A stretch of DNA of 36,678 nt from Flavobacterium bizetiae. GTDB lineage: Bacteria; Bacteroidota; Bacteroidia; Flavobacteriales; Flavobacteriaceae. The notes under the pieces are model-generated. The model saw nothing but the letters and a program-made list of their open reading frames with translations, was not told where the DNA came from and made no database searches. Shown in pieces: positions 1 to 8,189 of the stretch. Every line of letters begins with the position of its first letter. Within the stretch, counting starts at the first letter, position 1. Where the stretch lies: contig NZ_CADCSU010000120.1 in the NCBI RefSeq assembly GCF_902804475.1, positions 1 to 36,678 on the forward strand. The letters are read 5' to 3'. The position numbers and the translations under genes were made by a program.

Positions 1-259
1 TATTGAATCATTATAAATAAGAGAAAAAAAGATTTCTTAAATGTGGAATCCCGTAATGTTTTCTCTAAAGTAGCTTGTAGCTTTGTCGTATAGAAATTGA
101 TTTAAGCGTTGTTTTTGCCTTTTTAAACAGCATTTTTCAATCTCTGTGTTACTGTTTTTGGAGAAACATTTTTTTTTTAGAATGAAAATTTGACACCATT
201 TCATAGTGGATATCTTTGTATAAGTTTGCAAGACATACGAGAACGTCTAAATTTTTATA
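1..259. other. Left-edge stretch without a convincing gene
   Basis: I see no gene I can support here. A 64-codon open frame on the minus strand (37-231) is rich in Lys, Cys and Asn, has no recognisable motif and lies in AT-rich DNA. It could be a small hypothetical gene or a degraded remnant. On the plus strand TAAGTTTG at 221-228 matches the TAnnTTTG -7 consensus, but no -33 element is at the proper distance. A strong hairpin starts only about 32 bases further on. Confidence 0.4.
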
Positions 260-310
260 GGGTCTTTAGATTTGGTTATTTAGTTAACTGAATTTAAAGA
301 CCCTTTTTTT
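260..310 (+). terminator. Rho-independent terminator downstream of the AraC-type gene
   Basis: GGGTCTTTA (261-269) pairs with TAAAGACCC (295-303). The stem extends inward through a G-T wobble and further A-T pairs to about 14 bp, and seven T follow at 304-310. The T run favours termination of plus-strand transcription coming from the left edge. The minus-strand AraC-type gene ends at 312, so the hairpin may also serve as its 3' end, although no U-run follows in that direction. Confidence 0.7.
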
Positions 311-311
311 A

Positions 312-1343
312 TTAGCTTAATAATAAAAGTCCTGTAATCCAGAAATGGATATAGTCCCAATTGATTTTGAACTTTTGAGGCGAAAAACCATAGAAATTTT
401 TAAAAGCTGCCGAAAAATGTGACACATCTTTATAGCCGCATTTATAGGCTACATCACTAACTGTTGAGGCTTTATTTTGAAATAATTCTTTTGCATGTTC
501 CATTCTGAGTTTAATAATATAACTTTTCACAGTAGTGCCAAAACAAGCTTTAAATCCTTTTTTTAGTTTAAACTCATTTAGCGAAATCAGCCTTGAAAGT
601 TCTGCTAATGTTGGTGCGTGAACATAGTCATTGTCTAGTATTTGCTTGGCTTCTAGTAATTTATTGTAATCGTCTTCGTCAATTTGATCTTTTTGTATGG
701 GTATGGTAATGATTGTTTCCAGCTGATGTATGAGCAGCTCTTTGATTTTAGTTTCGATATACATTTTTTTTAATGCACCCTGACGGTTACAGTTTTTTAT
801 TTCGTGAATCACCCATTGAATTGCAGGGGTAAAGGGAATATATTTTGAAGTTAAATAGCTCGATTTTTTATGCAGGATATTTTTTGAAAATTTTTCATGA
901 AGTTTCCAGTCTTCATTGATGATGTTATAGTAAAAGTCTTTAGATAAGATTATACAGAAATAATTAGTTTGTTCAAAGGCGGGGATTTTAATAGTCGCTC
1001 TGTATTTTGTAGCATAAAATATATTGTGAGTATTTTTTTTTGAATATTTTTCGGTTTCTAATTGATCAATATGAGTTTCGATATTACTGCAGCAAATAAA
1101 ATTCATCACGACAGATTCTTCATCAATTTCAAAAATGATAGTTTGAGGCGTTGAAAAAAGCATTTGTGTATCGAGTAAAACCATTCCTTCGGTGATTAAA
1201 TGATGGCTTTTAATTTGTTCTGAATCACCATTTTTTATATCCACATTCTCTTCTGTTAAGAAATTTTTAGGGTAATGATTGTTACCAATTTCAATTTGAA
1301 TAATTGACTTTTCGTGTGCTAAAATTTTCGATTTGATTTTCAA
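312..1343 (-). CDS. AraC-family transcriptional regulator, probably siderophore or iron responsive
   Basis: This is a 343-residue protein. The C-terminal part, about residues 230-325, is a double helix-turn-helix domain of the AraC/XylS type. It starts near LAELSRLISLNEFKLKKGFK and contains the typical second-helix segment VSDVAYKCGYKDVSHFSAAF followed by FYGFSPQKFK. The N-terminal 220 residues show no recognisable sensory domain, as in PchR-like regulators that sense siderophores. The gene is divergent from a TonB-dependent receptor, with 107 bp between the start codons, so the receptor operon is the likely target. A pair of direct repeats 21 bp apart lies 4-37 bp upstream of its own start and could also give autoregulation. 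The family call is firm; the iron or siderophore role rests only on the neighbours. Confidence 0.9.
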   Translation of the reverse strand: MKIKSKILAHEKSIIQIEIGNNHYPKNFLTEENVDIKNGDSEQIKSHHLITEGMVLLDTQMLFSTPQTIIFEIDEESVVMNFICCSNIETHIDQLETEKYSKKNTHNIFYATKYRATIKIPAFEQTNYFCIILSKDFYYNIINEDWKLHEKFSKNILHKKSSYLTSKYIPFTPAIQWVIHEIKNCNRQGALKKMYIETKIKELLIHQLETIITIPIQKDQIDEDDYNKLLEAKQILDNDYVHAPTLAELSRLISLNEFKLKKGFKACFGTTVKSYIIKLRMEHAKELFQNKASTVSDVAYKCGYKDVSHFSAAFKNFYGFSPQKFKINWDYIHFWITGLLLLS

Positions 1344-1346
1344 AAT

Positions 1347-1380
1347 ATAATCCGTTTTTACAAAATAATAATCCGTTTTT
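1347..1380. promoter_or_regulatory. Direct-repeat pair, candidate AraC-type operator
   Basis: The 13-mer ATAATCCGTTTTT occurs at 1347-1359 and again at 1368-1380, exactly 21 bp (two helical turns) apart and in the same orientation. Each copy is preceded by a CAAAATA-like word. Direct repeats with this periodicity are typical of dimeric AraC-family activators. The pair lies just upstream of the expected -33 region of the receptor promoter and within the leader of the divergent regulator. Confidence 0.7.
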
Positions 1381-1407
1381 CCCTATCTTTTTTCGAGTTG
1401 TAGATGG

Positions 1408-1415
1408 TACTTTTG
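1408..1415 (+). promoter_or_regulatory. Predicted -7 element of the TonB receptor operon
   Basis: TACTTTTG matches the Bacteroidota TAnnTTTG -7 consensus and lies 35 bp before the start codon. No TTG or TTTG box is at the usual 19-21 bp upstream. That fits a promoter needing an activator bound at the adjacent direct repeats. Confidence 0.65.
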
Positions 1416-1450
1416 CGCCAAAGTTATTTATAATTAGTCTAATTAAAGAT

Positions 1451-3844
1451 ATGACAACTCACAAATTTTTATTTTTTAGTATATTTTTTTTCTTTTCGAT
1501 CTTGTCTCATTCCCAGCAAAATCAAGGTTTCTTTGTTAGTGGAGAGGTAACAGAAAGTTCTGGACAAACAATTCCTTATGCCACAGTTAGTATTGAAAAA
1601 ACTAACCTAAGCATGATTTCGGATGAAAACGGGAGTTTTGTTTTCAAAAATGTAAAGCCGGGAAAATACACTTTAAAAATTACTGCAATTGGTTTTTCAA
1701 GCTATAGAAAAAATATAGAAATTTCATCTTTGGATGTCAATTTTAAGGTTCGTTTAGAAAGTGAATTAAACGAATTGGAAAGTGTTACAGTTTTAGGACG
1801 TACTGCAACTGATAAAGTAAACAAACAAGCTTATAATGTAACCGCTCTTGATGCAAAAAAACTTCATAACACTACGCTTGATTTGTCTCATGCTTTAGAC
1901 AGGGTTTCCGGTGTTCGTGTTCGTGAAGCTGGTGGAGTAGGTTCAAGATCAGAACTTTCAATAAATGGTTTCTCGGGAAATCAAATCAAGGTTTTTATTG
2001 ATGGAGTTCCGATGGATAATTTTGGATCTTCTTTTCAACTGAATAATATTCCTGTAAATCTTGCTGATCGTGTTGAAGTTTACAAAGGTGTTGTACCCAT
2101 TTGGCTGGGTGGTGATGCTTTAGGAGGCGCGGTGAATATTGTGACCAACAGCAAACCAAGAACTTATGTTGATGCATCGTATTCTTTTGGATCTTTTAAT
2201 ACACATCGTTCTGCAGTAAATGCGGGTTATACTTCTAAAAGCGGTTTTACAACAGAAATAAATGCTTTTCAAAATTATTCTGATAATAATTATTGGGTCA
2301 ATGTTGATGCGGCCAATTTATATTCAGGTCAATATTATCCAAATCAGCGTGTGAGAAGATTTCATGATAATTACCATAACGAAACAGTGGTTTTAAACAT
2401 TGGTATTACCGGAAAAAAATATGCTGATAAATTGTTATTTGGTTTTACAGGAGGTCAAAATAAAGCAGACATTCAAACGGGAGCAAGGATGGAAAGTGTG
2501 TTTGGATCTGTTTATTCAAAAGGAAATATCTTGATGCCCACTGTAAAATATCAGGTTAAAGATCTTTTTACAAAAGGTTTGAATTTTAACCTTACGGGGA
2601 ATTTTAATTTTGGAGAAGAAAAAAATATAGATACCGTATATATTAGATACAACTGGTTTGGCGAGAGCAGAAAGTTTGACGGTTTAGGTGGAGAACGCAG
2701 TCGTACGTTACGTAAATTCAAAAATAATAACGGAATTGCTACAGCAAATGCGACTTATAGTTTGGGCGAGAGACATTCTTTTATGTTAAATAATACCTTT
2801 AATACTTTTGATCGTAAAGAAAGTGATGAATTAGTTCCTGAGTCTTTAGTTTATAAACAGCCTAAAAAAACACAAAAAAATGTAATAGGGTTAGGTTATA
2901 AGTTTGATTATAACGAGAAGTGGAGTACATCTGTATTCTTAAAAGATTATTCCTTAAAAACTACTTATTCCAGAAGTTACAATCCATCTGGAAATACCGG
3001 AGATATTGCATACCAGCAATATGTAGATCATACTTCGGTACTGGGATATGGTGGAGCAACAAGCTACTATATCAGACAAAATTTGCAGGTAAAAGGATCT
3101 TTTGAAAAGAGTTACCGTTTACCAAATCCGCAGGAAATTTTTGGAAATGTAAATGAAAATATTGCAGGAAATCTTGATCTTAAACCGGAGACCAGTAATA
3201 ATTTTAATGCCGGAGTGAGCTACCAAACTAGTTTTAGAAAAGTAAATGCCATGACATTTGATCTTAACTTTTTGTATCGGAATGCAACAGATTTTATACG
3301 TTCTGAGCTGAATGTAAATCAAACCATGCAAACAAATGTCAATCAGGGAAGAGTGACTAATTACGGTGTAGATACAGAGATTCGATATTCATACAAAAAC
3401 CGATTTACTGCAGGTGTAAATATGACTTATCAAAATCTGCGAAATATGACAAAATATGAGCCAGGTCAGGAATATGTATCGCTCTTTTACAAAGACAGGG
3501 TGCCAAACATCCCATATTTATTTGGAAATTTTGATGCGACGATATTCTTTAATGATGTTATAAAAAAAGGAAACAATTTATCTGTAGGATACAATCTTCT
3601 CTACGTGTATGATTATTATTTGTCATGGCCAAGCCGTGGTATTCAGTCTAGTAAACTGGATATTCCCACACAGTTTAATCACGATGTCAATATTGTTTAC
3701 ACACTTGCAGATGGAAAATACAATATAGCTTTTGAATGTAAAAATGCATTAGACAATAGGCTGTACGACAACTTTTCGTTACAAAAACCAAGTCGTGGTT
3801 TTTACCTCAAATTCAGATATTTTTTCGATAAATCACGTAAATAA
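1451..3844 (+). CDS. TonB-dependent outer-membrane receptor, probably iron-siderophore uptake
   Basis: The protein has 797 residues and a Sec signal peptide (about 1-21, ending SHSQ). It is followed by a CarboxypepD_reg-like beta-sandwich (about 27-108, including ISDENGSFVFKNVKPGKYTL), then a plug domain (about 120-235, with VFIDGVPM and GGDALGGAVNIVT), and then a 22-strand-type barrel ending in an aromatic residue plus a short basic tail (FRYFFDKSRK). It is about 260 residues shorter than the SusC-type protein later in the window and has no SusD partner, which favours a siderophore or haem-type receptor over a glycan importer. A DUF4374-type lipoprotein and a PepSY-TM protein follow on the same strand, a gene set common in iron-uptake loci of Bacteroidota. 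The substrate is inferred from context only. Confidence 0.9.
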   Translation: MTTHKFLFFSIFFFFSILSHSQQNQGFFVSGEVTESSGQTIPYATVSIEKTNLSMISDENGSFVFKNVKPGKYTLKITAIGFSSYRKNIEISSLDVNFKVRLESELNELESVTVLGRTATDKVNKQAYNVTALDAKKLHNTTLDLSHALDRVSGVRVREAGGVGSRSELSINGFSGNQIKVFIDGVPMDNFGSSFQLNNIPVNLADRVEVYKGVVPIWLGGDALGGAVNIVTNSKPRTYVDASYSFGSFNTHRSAVNAGYTSKSGFTTEINAFQNYSDNNYWVNVDAANLYSGQYYPNQRVRRFHDNYHNETVVLNIGITGKKYADKLLFGFTGGQNKADIQTGARMESVFGSVYSKGNILMPTVKYQVKDLFTKGLNFNLTGNFNFGEEKNIDTVYIRYNWFGESRKFDGLGGERSRTLRKFKNNNGIATANATYSLGERHSFMLNNTFNTFDRKESDELVPESLVYKQPKKTQKNVIGLGYKFDYNEKWSTSVFLKDYSLKTTYSRSYNPSGNTGDIAYQQYVDHTSVLGYGGATSYYIRQNLQVKGSFEKSYRLPNPQEIFGNVNENIAGNLDLKPETSNNFNAGVSYQTSFRKVNAMTFDLNFLYRNATDFIRSELNVNQTMQTNVNQGRVTNYGVDTEIRYSYKNRFTAGVNMTYQNLRNMTKYEPGQEYVSLFYKDRVPNIPYLFGNFDATIFFNDVIKKGNNLSVGYNLLYVYDYYLSWPSRGIQSSKLDIPTQFNHDVNIVYTLADGKYNIAFECKNALDNRLYDNFSLQKPSRGFYLKFRYFFDKSRK

Positions 3845-3868
3845 TTTAATAATTCAAACCATAATAAC

Positions 3869-5107
3869 ATGAAAAAAAGTAGCAAATTAATTTTGTTCTC
3901 AGCTTTAGTAGCTTTTACAACGTTCTCTTGTAGTAGTGATTCTGATAAACCGGGAAATGAAACAGGCGGTGGAGTAGATACCGGAAAAACAAAATATATA
4001 ATTACTGCAACTACGGGAGCAGCAGGAATTGCAGATTATTTATTAACCGCTGATGATATTTCTAAAGGATCTATTACTACAACGGGTAATGGTATCGAAC
4101 AGGACGGATCTTACCGTTATTACATTACAGCGCAAAACAACTTTTTTAGCTTATTGTATGGTCAGGGAAATCCAGGTGCTGTAACAACTTACAACCTGAA
4201 TGCAGAAGGAAAGTTAATTAAGAAATCTAATTTTCAGGCAGAAACTGTACATGTTTTTGCAGCTGTAAACAAGGATATTTTAACGATTAAAGTACCAAGA
4301 AGCGGTGCGGCATCAATTGCTCAAATGTATAAAATTGATGCAGAAAAATCACTTATTACAGGTGAGGCACAACAAGACACGAAAAAATTAGCCGGAAACG
4401 GTGAAAGAGCCTTTTTTACCTGGGCAACGCAAGTTGGCGAAAAAGTATACATGCCTTATATGAGCATAAAAGGTGACGGGGTTGATAATTTTGGAACTAA
4501 AAACCCTGATAGTACATGGGTTGCGGTATACACGTATCCGGAGCTTAAATTAGAAAAAGTGATCAAAGATAACCGTACCAGTTATTTAGGAGGCTATTAT
4601 ACCAACGGATTGTATCAGGACGAAAATGGAGATGCTTACGGTTTCTCAGGAGCAGTTGCCACAAGCAATTCAGTTGTAACTTCGACTAAGCCATCTGCAG
4701 TGGTAAAAATTAAAAAAGGAACTACTGAATTTGATAAAACATATTTCTTTAATGTACAGGAAAAGTCCGGAGGATATAAAATTGCTTCCTCTACTTATAT
4801 CTCTAAAGGAAAGGTTTTATTGCAAATGTTTGGTACAGTAGGAACAAATAAAGGTGCTGCAAAACTGGCAATTGCTGATCTTTACAATCAAACTTTTACA
4901 TGGGTTACTAATGCGCCTCAAGTAATTACTTTTACAACTGTAGAAAGATATAATCTTGTTAGCGAAGACGGTTCATCTGCTATTGTAGGTATTAATACTC
5001 CTGAAGGAAACTGGATTTATACCATCAACGGTACAACTGCTGTTGCTACTAAAGGAATAAAAGTTGAAGGTGGTCAGATTACTGCAATTGCAAAATTAAA
5101 ATATTAA
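3869..5107 (+). CDS. DUF4374-type lipoprotein of the iron-uptake unit
   Basis: The protein has 412 residues. A lipoprotein signal ends at TTFSC, so Cys21 is the predicted lipidated residue. It is followed by Ser/Asp-rich residues (SSDSDKPG), an acidic stretch resembling the Bacteroidota surface-export signal. The rest looks like a beta-rich, propeller-like fold, with many short strands containing Tyr, Thr and Gly. The pattern matches my recollection of DUF4374 proteins, which often accompany TonB receptors. It starts 24 bp after the receptor stop, so it is probably co-transcribed. It may be a surface accessory protein binding the ligand of the receptor, but its biochemical role is unknown to me. 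Confidence 0.8.
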   Translation: MKKSSKLILFSALVAFTTFSCSSDSDKPGNETGGGVDTGKTKYIITATTGAAGIADYLLTADDISKGSITTTGNGIEQDGSYRYYITAQNNFFSLLYGQGNPGAVTTYNLNAEGKLIKKSNFQAETVHVFAAVNKDILTIKVPRSGAASIAQMYKIDAEKSLITGEAQQDTKKLAGNGERAFFTWATQVGEKVYMPYMSIKGDGVDNFGTKNPDSTWVAVYTYPELKLEKVIKDNRTSYLGGYYTNGLYQDENGDAYGFSGAVATSNSVVTSTKPSAVVKIKKGTTEFDKTYFFNVQEKSGGYKIASSTYISKGKVLLQMFGTVGTNKGAAKLAIADLYNQTFTWVTNAPQVITFTTVERYNLVSEDGSSAIVGINTPEGNWIYTINGTTAVATKGIKVEGGQITAIAKLKY

Positions 5108-5120
5108 AAATTGGTTTCTT

Positions 5121-5157
5121 TTGAGCCGTAGGCCTTTCGGGGCTTGCGGTTTTTTTT
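5121..5157 (+). terminator. Intrinsic terminator or attenuator before the PepSY-TM gene
   Basis: CCGTAGGCC (5125-5133) pairs with GGGCTTGCGG (5139-5149), with wobbles and a small TTTCG-type loop, followed by seven to eight T. It lies between the lipoprotein stop and the next gene and overlaps the TTG codon that would give the longest reading of that gene. It probably reduces readthrough, so the PepSY protein is expected at lower levels than the receptor and lipoprotein. Confidence 0.75.
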
Positions 5158-5182
5158 ATTTATCTTTTATACGCTACTAATT

Positions 5183-6616
5183 ATGTTTTCTTTTTCAACA
5201 TCAAATACAAACAAGAAAAAAAGTAAAAAATCGCTTTTCAAGCGTATTATGGCCTGGTTGCATTTATGGCTCGGACTGGCTTCCGGTATTATTGTAGTTA
5301 TTGTTAGTGTAACGGGCTGTATTTATGTTTTTGAAAACGAAATTAAGGATTTTATTGAAGACTGGCGTTTTGTTGAACCTCAGGAAAAAGCTTTTTTATT
5401 ACCCTCGCAATTAGTTACAATTGCAGATAAAACCATGAAAGGCAATCATGCGACTAGTGTTACTTTTGGATCAAAAGATGATGCAGCTATTGTAGGTTAC
5501 TTTATCGAGAAAAAAGAAAGTAAAGACGAAAAAGGAGAACATAAAAGAGGAGATAAAAAGGGGAATCCTAAAAATGACACTGCTAAAAATGCGGGTGAAA
5601 AAGGAAAATCTGATCTAAAATCTCAAGGAAAAGGTAAGCAAAAAGGCGAAAAAGATGAAAAGCGCAGAAAAAGAAGAAATGGTGTTTTTACAAGCATTTA
5701 CATGAATCCTTACACGGGAGAAATATTAAATGTAAAATCTTTTTCAAGAGGCGATTCTCCCGATTTTTTCAGATGGATATTAAATGGTCACCGTGCTTTA
5801 TGGCTTCCTTATGATATAGGAAGGCCAATTGTGGGAGTGGCAGTTATCATTTTTATTATTTTATTAATTTCAGGTATAGTGCTTTGGTGGCCAACCAAAT
5901 GGATTAAGTCAATTATTAATAAAAGTTTTAAAATAAAAACCGATGCCAGTTTCAAACGTGTCAATTATGATTTGCATAATGTGCTTGGATTTTACAGCTG
6001 TGTTTTTCTCTTTTTTATTGCTGTAACAGGATTAGTGTGGAGTTTTGACTGGTGGAGTAAATCACTATATTGGGTTACATCCGCAGGGAAACCTTTGGTA
6101 GAAAACCGTGAATCTCCAAAATCAGACACGACAAATGTTAAGACTTTTAATCTTACTACGGCAGATAGAGTTTTGTTGAAGATGAACAAAGAAAATCCAC
6201 AGGCAGCCGGAATACTAATCTCTATTCCTGCTAAGCCGGCAGATCCTATTGGAGCTTTTGTTTACAAACAAAAAAATACCTACTACAATATGGACAGGTA
6301 TAATTTTGATCAGCAGACCTTAAAAGAAATTTCAATAAAGTCGACTTTTTCAGGAAAATATATAGATGCTAATATACCAGACAAAATACGAAGGATGAAT
6401 TATGATATTCATGTGGGAAGCGTACTGGGACTTACAGGGAAAATTATTGCTTTTTTTGCCAGTCTAATTTCGGCTAGTTTGCCTATTACCGGATTTTTAA
6501 TTTGGTGGGGAAAACAGAAATTTGGCAAAAAAACGGCGGCATCTCCAAAAGTTGCTACTAAAGCAATTCCTATTGTTAAATCCAAACAAGTCTTAGAGAA
6601 AGAATTATCAGTTTAA
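5183..6616 (+). CDS. PepSY-associated transmembrane protein, putative siderophore-iron reductase or uptake component
   Basis: I place the start at the ATG at 5183 (477 residues). The frame is open from a TTG at 5144, but that codon lies inside a terminator stem. The protein has four or more membrane segments of the PepSY-TM family. The first is HLWLGLASGIIVVIVSVTG, followed by segments near FRWILNGHRALWLPYDIGR, NYDLHNVLGFYSCVFLFFIA and MNYDIHVGSVLGLTGKIIA. The conserved His residues at the membrane edges are typical of this family, whose members may reduce ferric siderophores or move electrons across the inner membrane. A Lys/Glu/Gly-rich low-complexity insert (nt about 5507-5683) interrupts the periplasmic PepSY region. 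It is the last gene of the iron unit. Confidence 0.85.
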   Translation: MFSFSTSNTNKKKSKKSLFKRIMAWLHLWLGLASGIIVVIVSVTGCIYVFENEIKDFIEDWRFVEPQEKAFLLPSQLVTIADKTMKGNHATSVTFGSKDDAAIVGYFIEKKESKDEKGEHKRGDKKGNPKNDTAKNAGEKGKSDLKSQGKGKQKGEKDEKRRKRRNGVFTSIYMNPYTGEILNVKSFSRGDSPDFFRWILNGHRALWLPYDIGRPIVGVAVIIFIILLISGIVLWWPTKWIKSIINKSFKIKTDASFKRVNYDLHNVLGFYSCVFLFFIAVTGLVWSFDWWSKSLYWVTSAGKPLVENRESPKSDTTNVKTFNLTTADRVLLKMNKENPQAAGILISIPAKPADPIGAFVYKQKNTYYNMDRYNFDQQTLKEISIKSTFSGKYIDANIPDKIRRMNYDIHVGSVLGLTGKIIAFFASLISASLPITGFLIWWGKQKFGKKTAASPKVATKAIPIVKSKQVLEKELSV

Positions 6617-6660
6617 CGGAGTGAGAATCCGGTTTTTTATAGTTTTTGATGTTGGTTAGA

Positions 6661-6693
6661 AAGGCAAGACGTTGTAAGTTTTGCCTTTTTTTA
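6661..6693 (+). terminator. Intrinsic terminator of the iron-uptake unit
   Basis: AAGGCAAGAC (6661-6670) pairs with GTTTTGCCTT (6678-6687) around a 7-nt loop, and T residues run on to about 6692. It lies 45 bp after the PepSY-TM stop and between convergent genes. It could also slow transcription from the minus-strand esterase, but no U-run exists in that direction. Confidence 0.85.
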
Positions 6694-6801
6694 TTTGATG
6701 CATTGAACTTAATTTTCAAAAAAAAAGATATAAAGCACAATATTTTGGTAACTGAATTTTATATTTCTATGAAGTCAAAGTTATTATGACATTCATTGAT
6801 T

Positions 6802-7746
6802 TTAATTGGTGTATCCCTGACTTTTAAGCCATTCTTCGCAATCTCGTGTCCAAAATTTGCTGGTGTCTTTTACACCCAAACCAAAACCATGTCCTCCTTT
6901 TTCATAAATATGCAATTCAGCCGGAACTCCGTTATTTTTAAGCGCCAGATAAAAATTGATGCTATTTTCAGGTAAAACAGTGGTATCGTCTGTTGCGTGT
7001 ACCAAAAAAGTAGGTGGAGTTTGTGCGTTTACCTTTTTTTCGTTCGAAAACGAATCAAGTAATTCCTGAGAAGGAGTATTACCTAATAAACTAATTTGCG
7101 AACCTTTGTGTGTAATATCATTCTGCATAGATATTACAGGATAAATTAAAAGAGAAAAATCCGGACGGGCACTTACTTTTGAAGTTGTTTCATATGTTTT
7201 TTCGTCGTAATGCGTAGCTAAAGTCGAAGCTAAATGTCCTCCGGCAGAAAAGCCAAGAATTCCAATTTTGGTGGCATCAATATTATATTTTGCAGCATTT
7301 TGTCTGACATAACGTACCGCTTCTTGCGCATCTTGCAAGGGACCAATATTTTTGTTTTTCATGATCTTGTCACTCGGTAAGCGATATTTTACCACAAAAG
7401 CAGCAATTCCCAGACTGTTGAACCATTCTGCGACTTTAGTTCCTTCTTTATCAATTGCCAGGTGCTGATAACCTCCGCCAGGAAAAATAATAACCGCGGC
7501 CTGATTGGGTTTAGGTGTTGGTGGCAGGAAAACGCTTAATGTGGGAATGCTGACTAAACTTGTGCTTTGTACTTTTCCGTCCTTGATACTTTCATTTTCT
7601 TTATAATCTGCTGCTTTAATTTCGTCAGGAATTTTATTCCATAACGGGATGATTTTATTTTGAGCATTCAGTTGGTTTGTGATTCCTATCAGCATAACAA
7701 AAATTGTTGCCACTTTTTTCAAGAGCAGTTGTTGTGAATTTTTCAA
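6802..7746 (-). CDS. Secreted alpha/beta-hydrolase, acetyl-esterase-like
   Basis: The protein has 314 residues and a Sec signal peptide (about 1-29, ending NQLNAQ). It has an alpha/beta-hydrolase fold of the BD-FAE or acetyl-esterase type. The oxyanion-hole loop is FPGGGYQHL (88-96), the nucleophile elbow is GFSAGG with Ser167, the acidic residue is Asp253 or Asp254 in HATDDTTV, and the His is His286 in KGGHGFGLG. Enzymes of this group remove O-acetyl or feruloyl groups from plant polysaccharides. Its position next to hexuronate genes suggests action on acetylated pectin or xylan fragments in the periplasm. It is divergent from the hexuronate transporter over 443 bp. The exact substrate cannot be read from the sequence. 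Confidence 0.82.
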   Translation of the reverse strand: MKNSQQLLLKKVATIFVMLIGITNQLNAQNKIIPLWNKIPDEIKAADYKENESIKDGKVQSTSLVSIPTLSVFLPPTPKPNQAAVIIFPGGGYQHLAIDKEGTKVAEWFNSLGIAAFVVKYRLPSDKIMKNKNIGPLQDAQEAVRYVRQNAAKYNIDATKIGILGFSAGGHLASTLATHYDEKTYETTSKVSARPDFSLLIYPVISMQNDITHKGSQISLLGNTPSQELLDSFSNEKKVNAQTPPTFLVHATDDTTVLPENSINFYLALKNNGVPAELHIYEKGGHGFGLGVKDTSKFWTRDCEEWLKSQGYTN

Positions 7747-8038
7747 TTTTATAATGAATTAGTTAAATAGTGTGTTTTTGTGCAAGTATTCAAAAATAGA
7801 AATTTTGAAGCTATTTCCGTTAAGAAAACAACGTTAAAAAACAGTTTTTATTTTGAGATAAGGCTCAGCGCTGGTAAATGATTTGAGAGTATTGAGTTTG
7901 GTACAATTTTACCCCCTAATAAGGACAAATTTCGTATGTGTGCATTTAACAATTATATTGTTTAATGTGTAATTTTGAATACACTTTTTTGTTCTATCCG
8001 TTTATTTAAATAGTTAAAATAATTTTTTATCTAATATA

Positions 8039-8069
8039 TTTGGAATATAAAGATTAAAAACTATATTTG
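8039..8069 (+). promoter_or_regulatory. Predicted promoter of the hexuronate transporter gene
   Basis: TTTG at 8039-8042 and TATATTTG at 8062-8069 are 19 bp apart and fit the Bacteroidota -33 (TTTG) and -7 (TAnnTTTG) elements. The leader to the start codon would be about 115 nt. The LacI-type operator begins at the next base. Confidence 0.8.
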
Positions 8070-8083
8070 TGCAATCGATTACA
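8070..8083. promoter_or_regulatory. LacI-type operator, exuT copy
   Basis: TGCAATCGATTACA is a one-base variant of the perfect palindrome TGTAATCGATTACA found at 19369-19382. It has the central CG typical of LacI/GalR operators. It directly abuts the -7 element, so a bound repressor would cover the transcription start. Confidence 0.85.
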
Positions 8084-8189
8084 TTATTCTGTTTTGTTAG
8101 ATTTTGCCAAATTGATTTTTATTGTCTTTTGAGATGAACAGATAGATTAATAGTGCAAGAAAAAATATCAATTTTATAATATATTAACT

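Larger units (their letters stand above)
7747..8189. promoter_or_regulatory. Divergent promoter region, esterase and hexuronate transporter
   Basis: This 443-bp spacer contains no gene that I can support. On the minus strand TATTTTTG (plus-strand complement at 7791-7798) fits the -7 consensus for the esterase, with no clear -33 box. On the plus strand a full promoter and a LacI-type operator lie at 8039-8083. The stretch 7830-8030 shows no motif I recognise. Confidence 0.55.

Noticed and set aside
37..231. 64-codon minus-strand open frame at the left edge
   Set aside because: No motif, low complexity, near the window edge and without a convincing promoter; kept only as a note on the left-edge stretch.
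1451..3844. SusC-type assignment for the first TonB receptor
   Set aside because: It is much shorter than SusC, has no SusD partner, and its neighbours are a DUF4374-type lipoprotein and a PepSY-TM protein, which favours iron-siderophore uptake.
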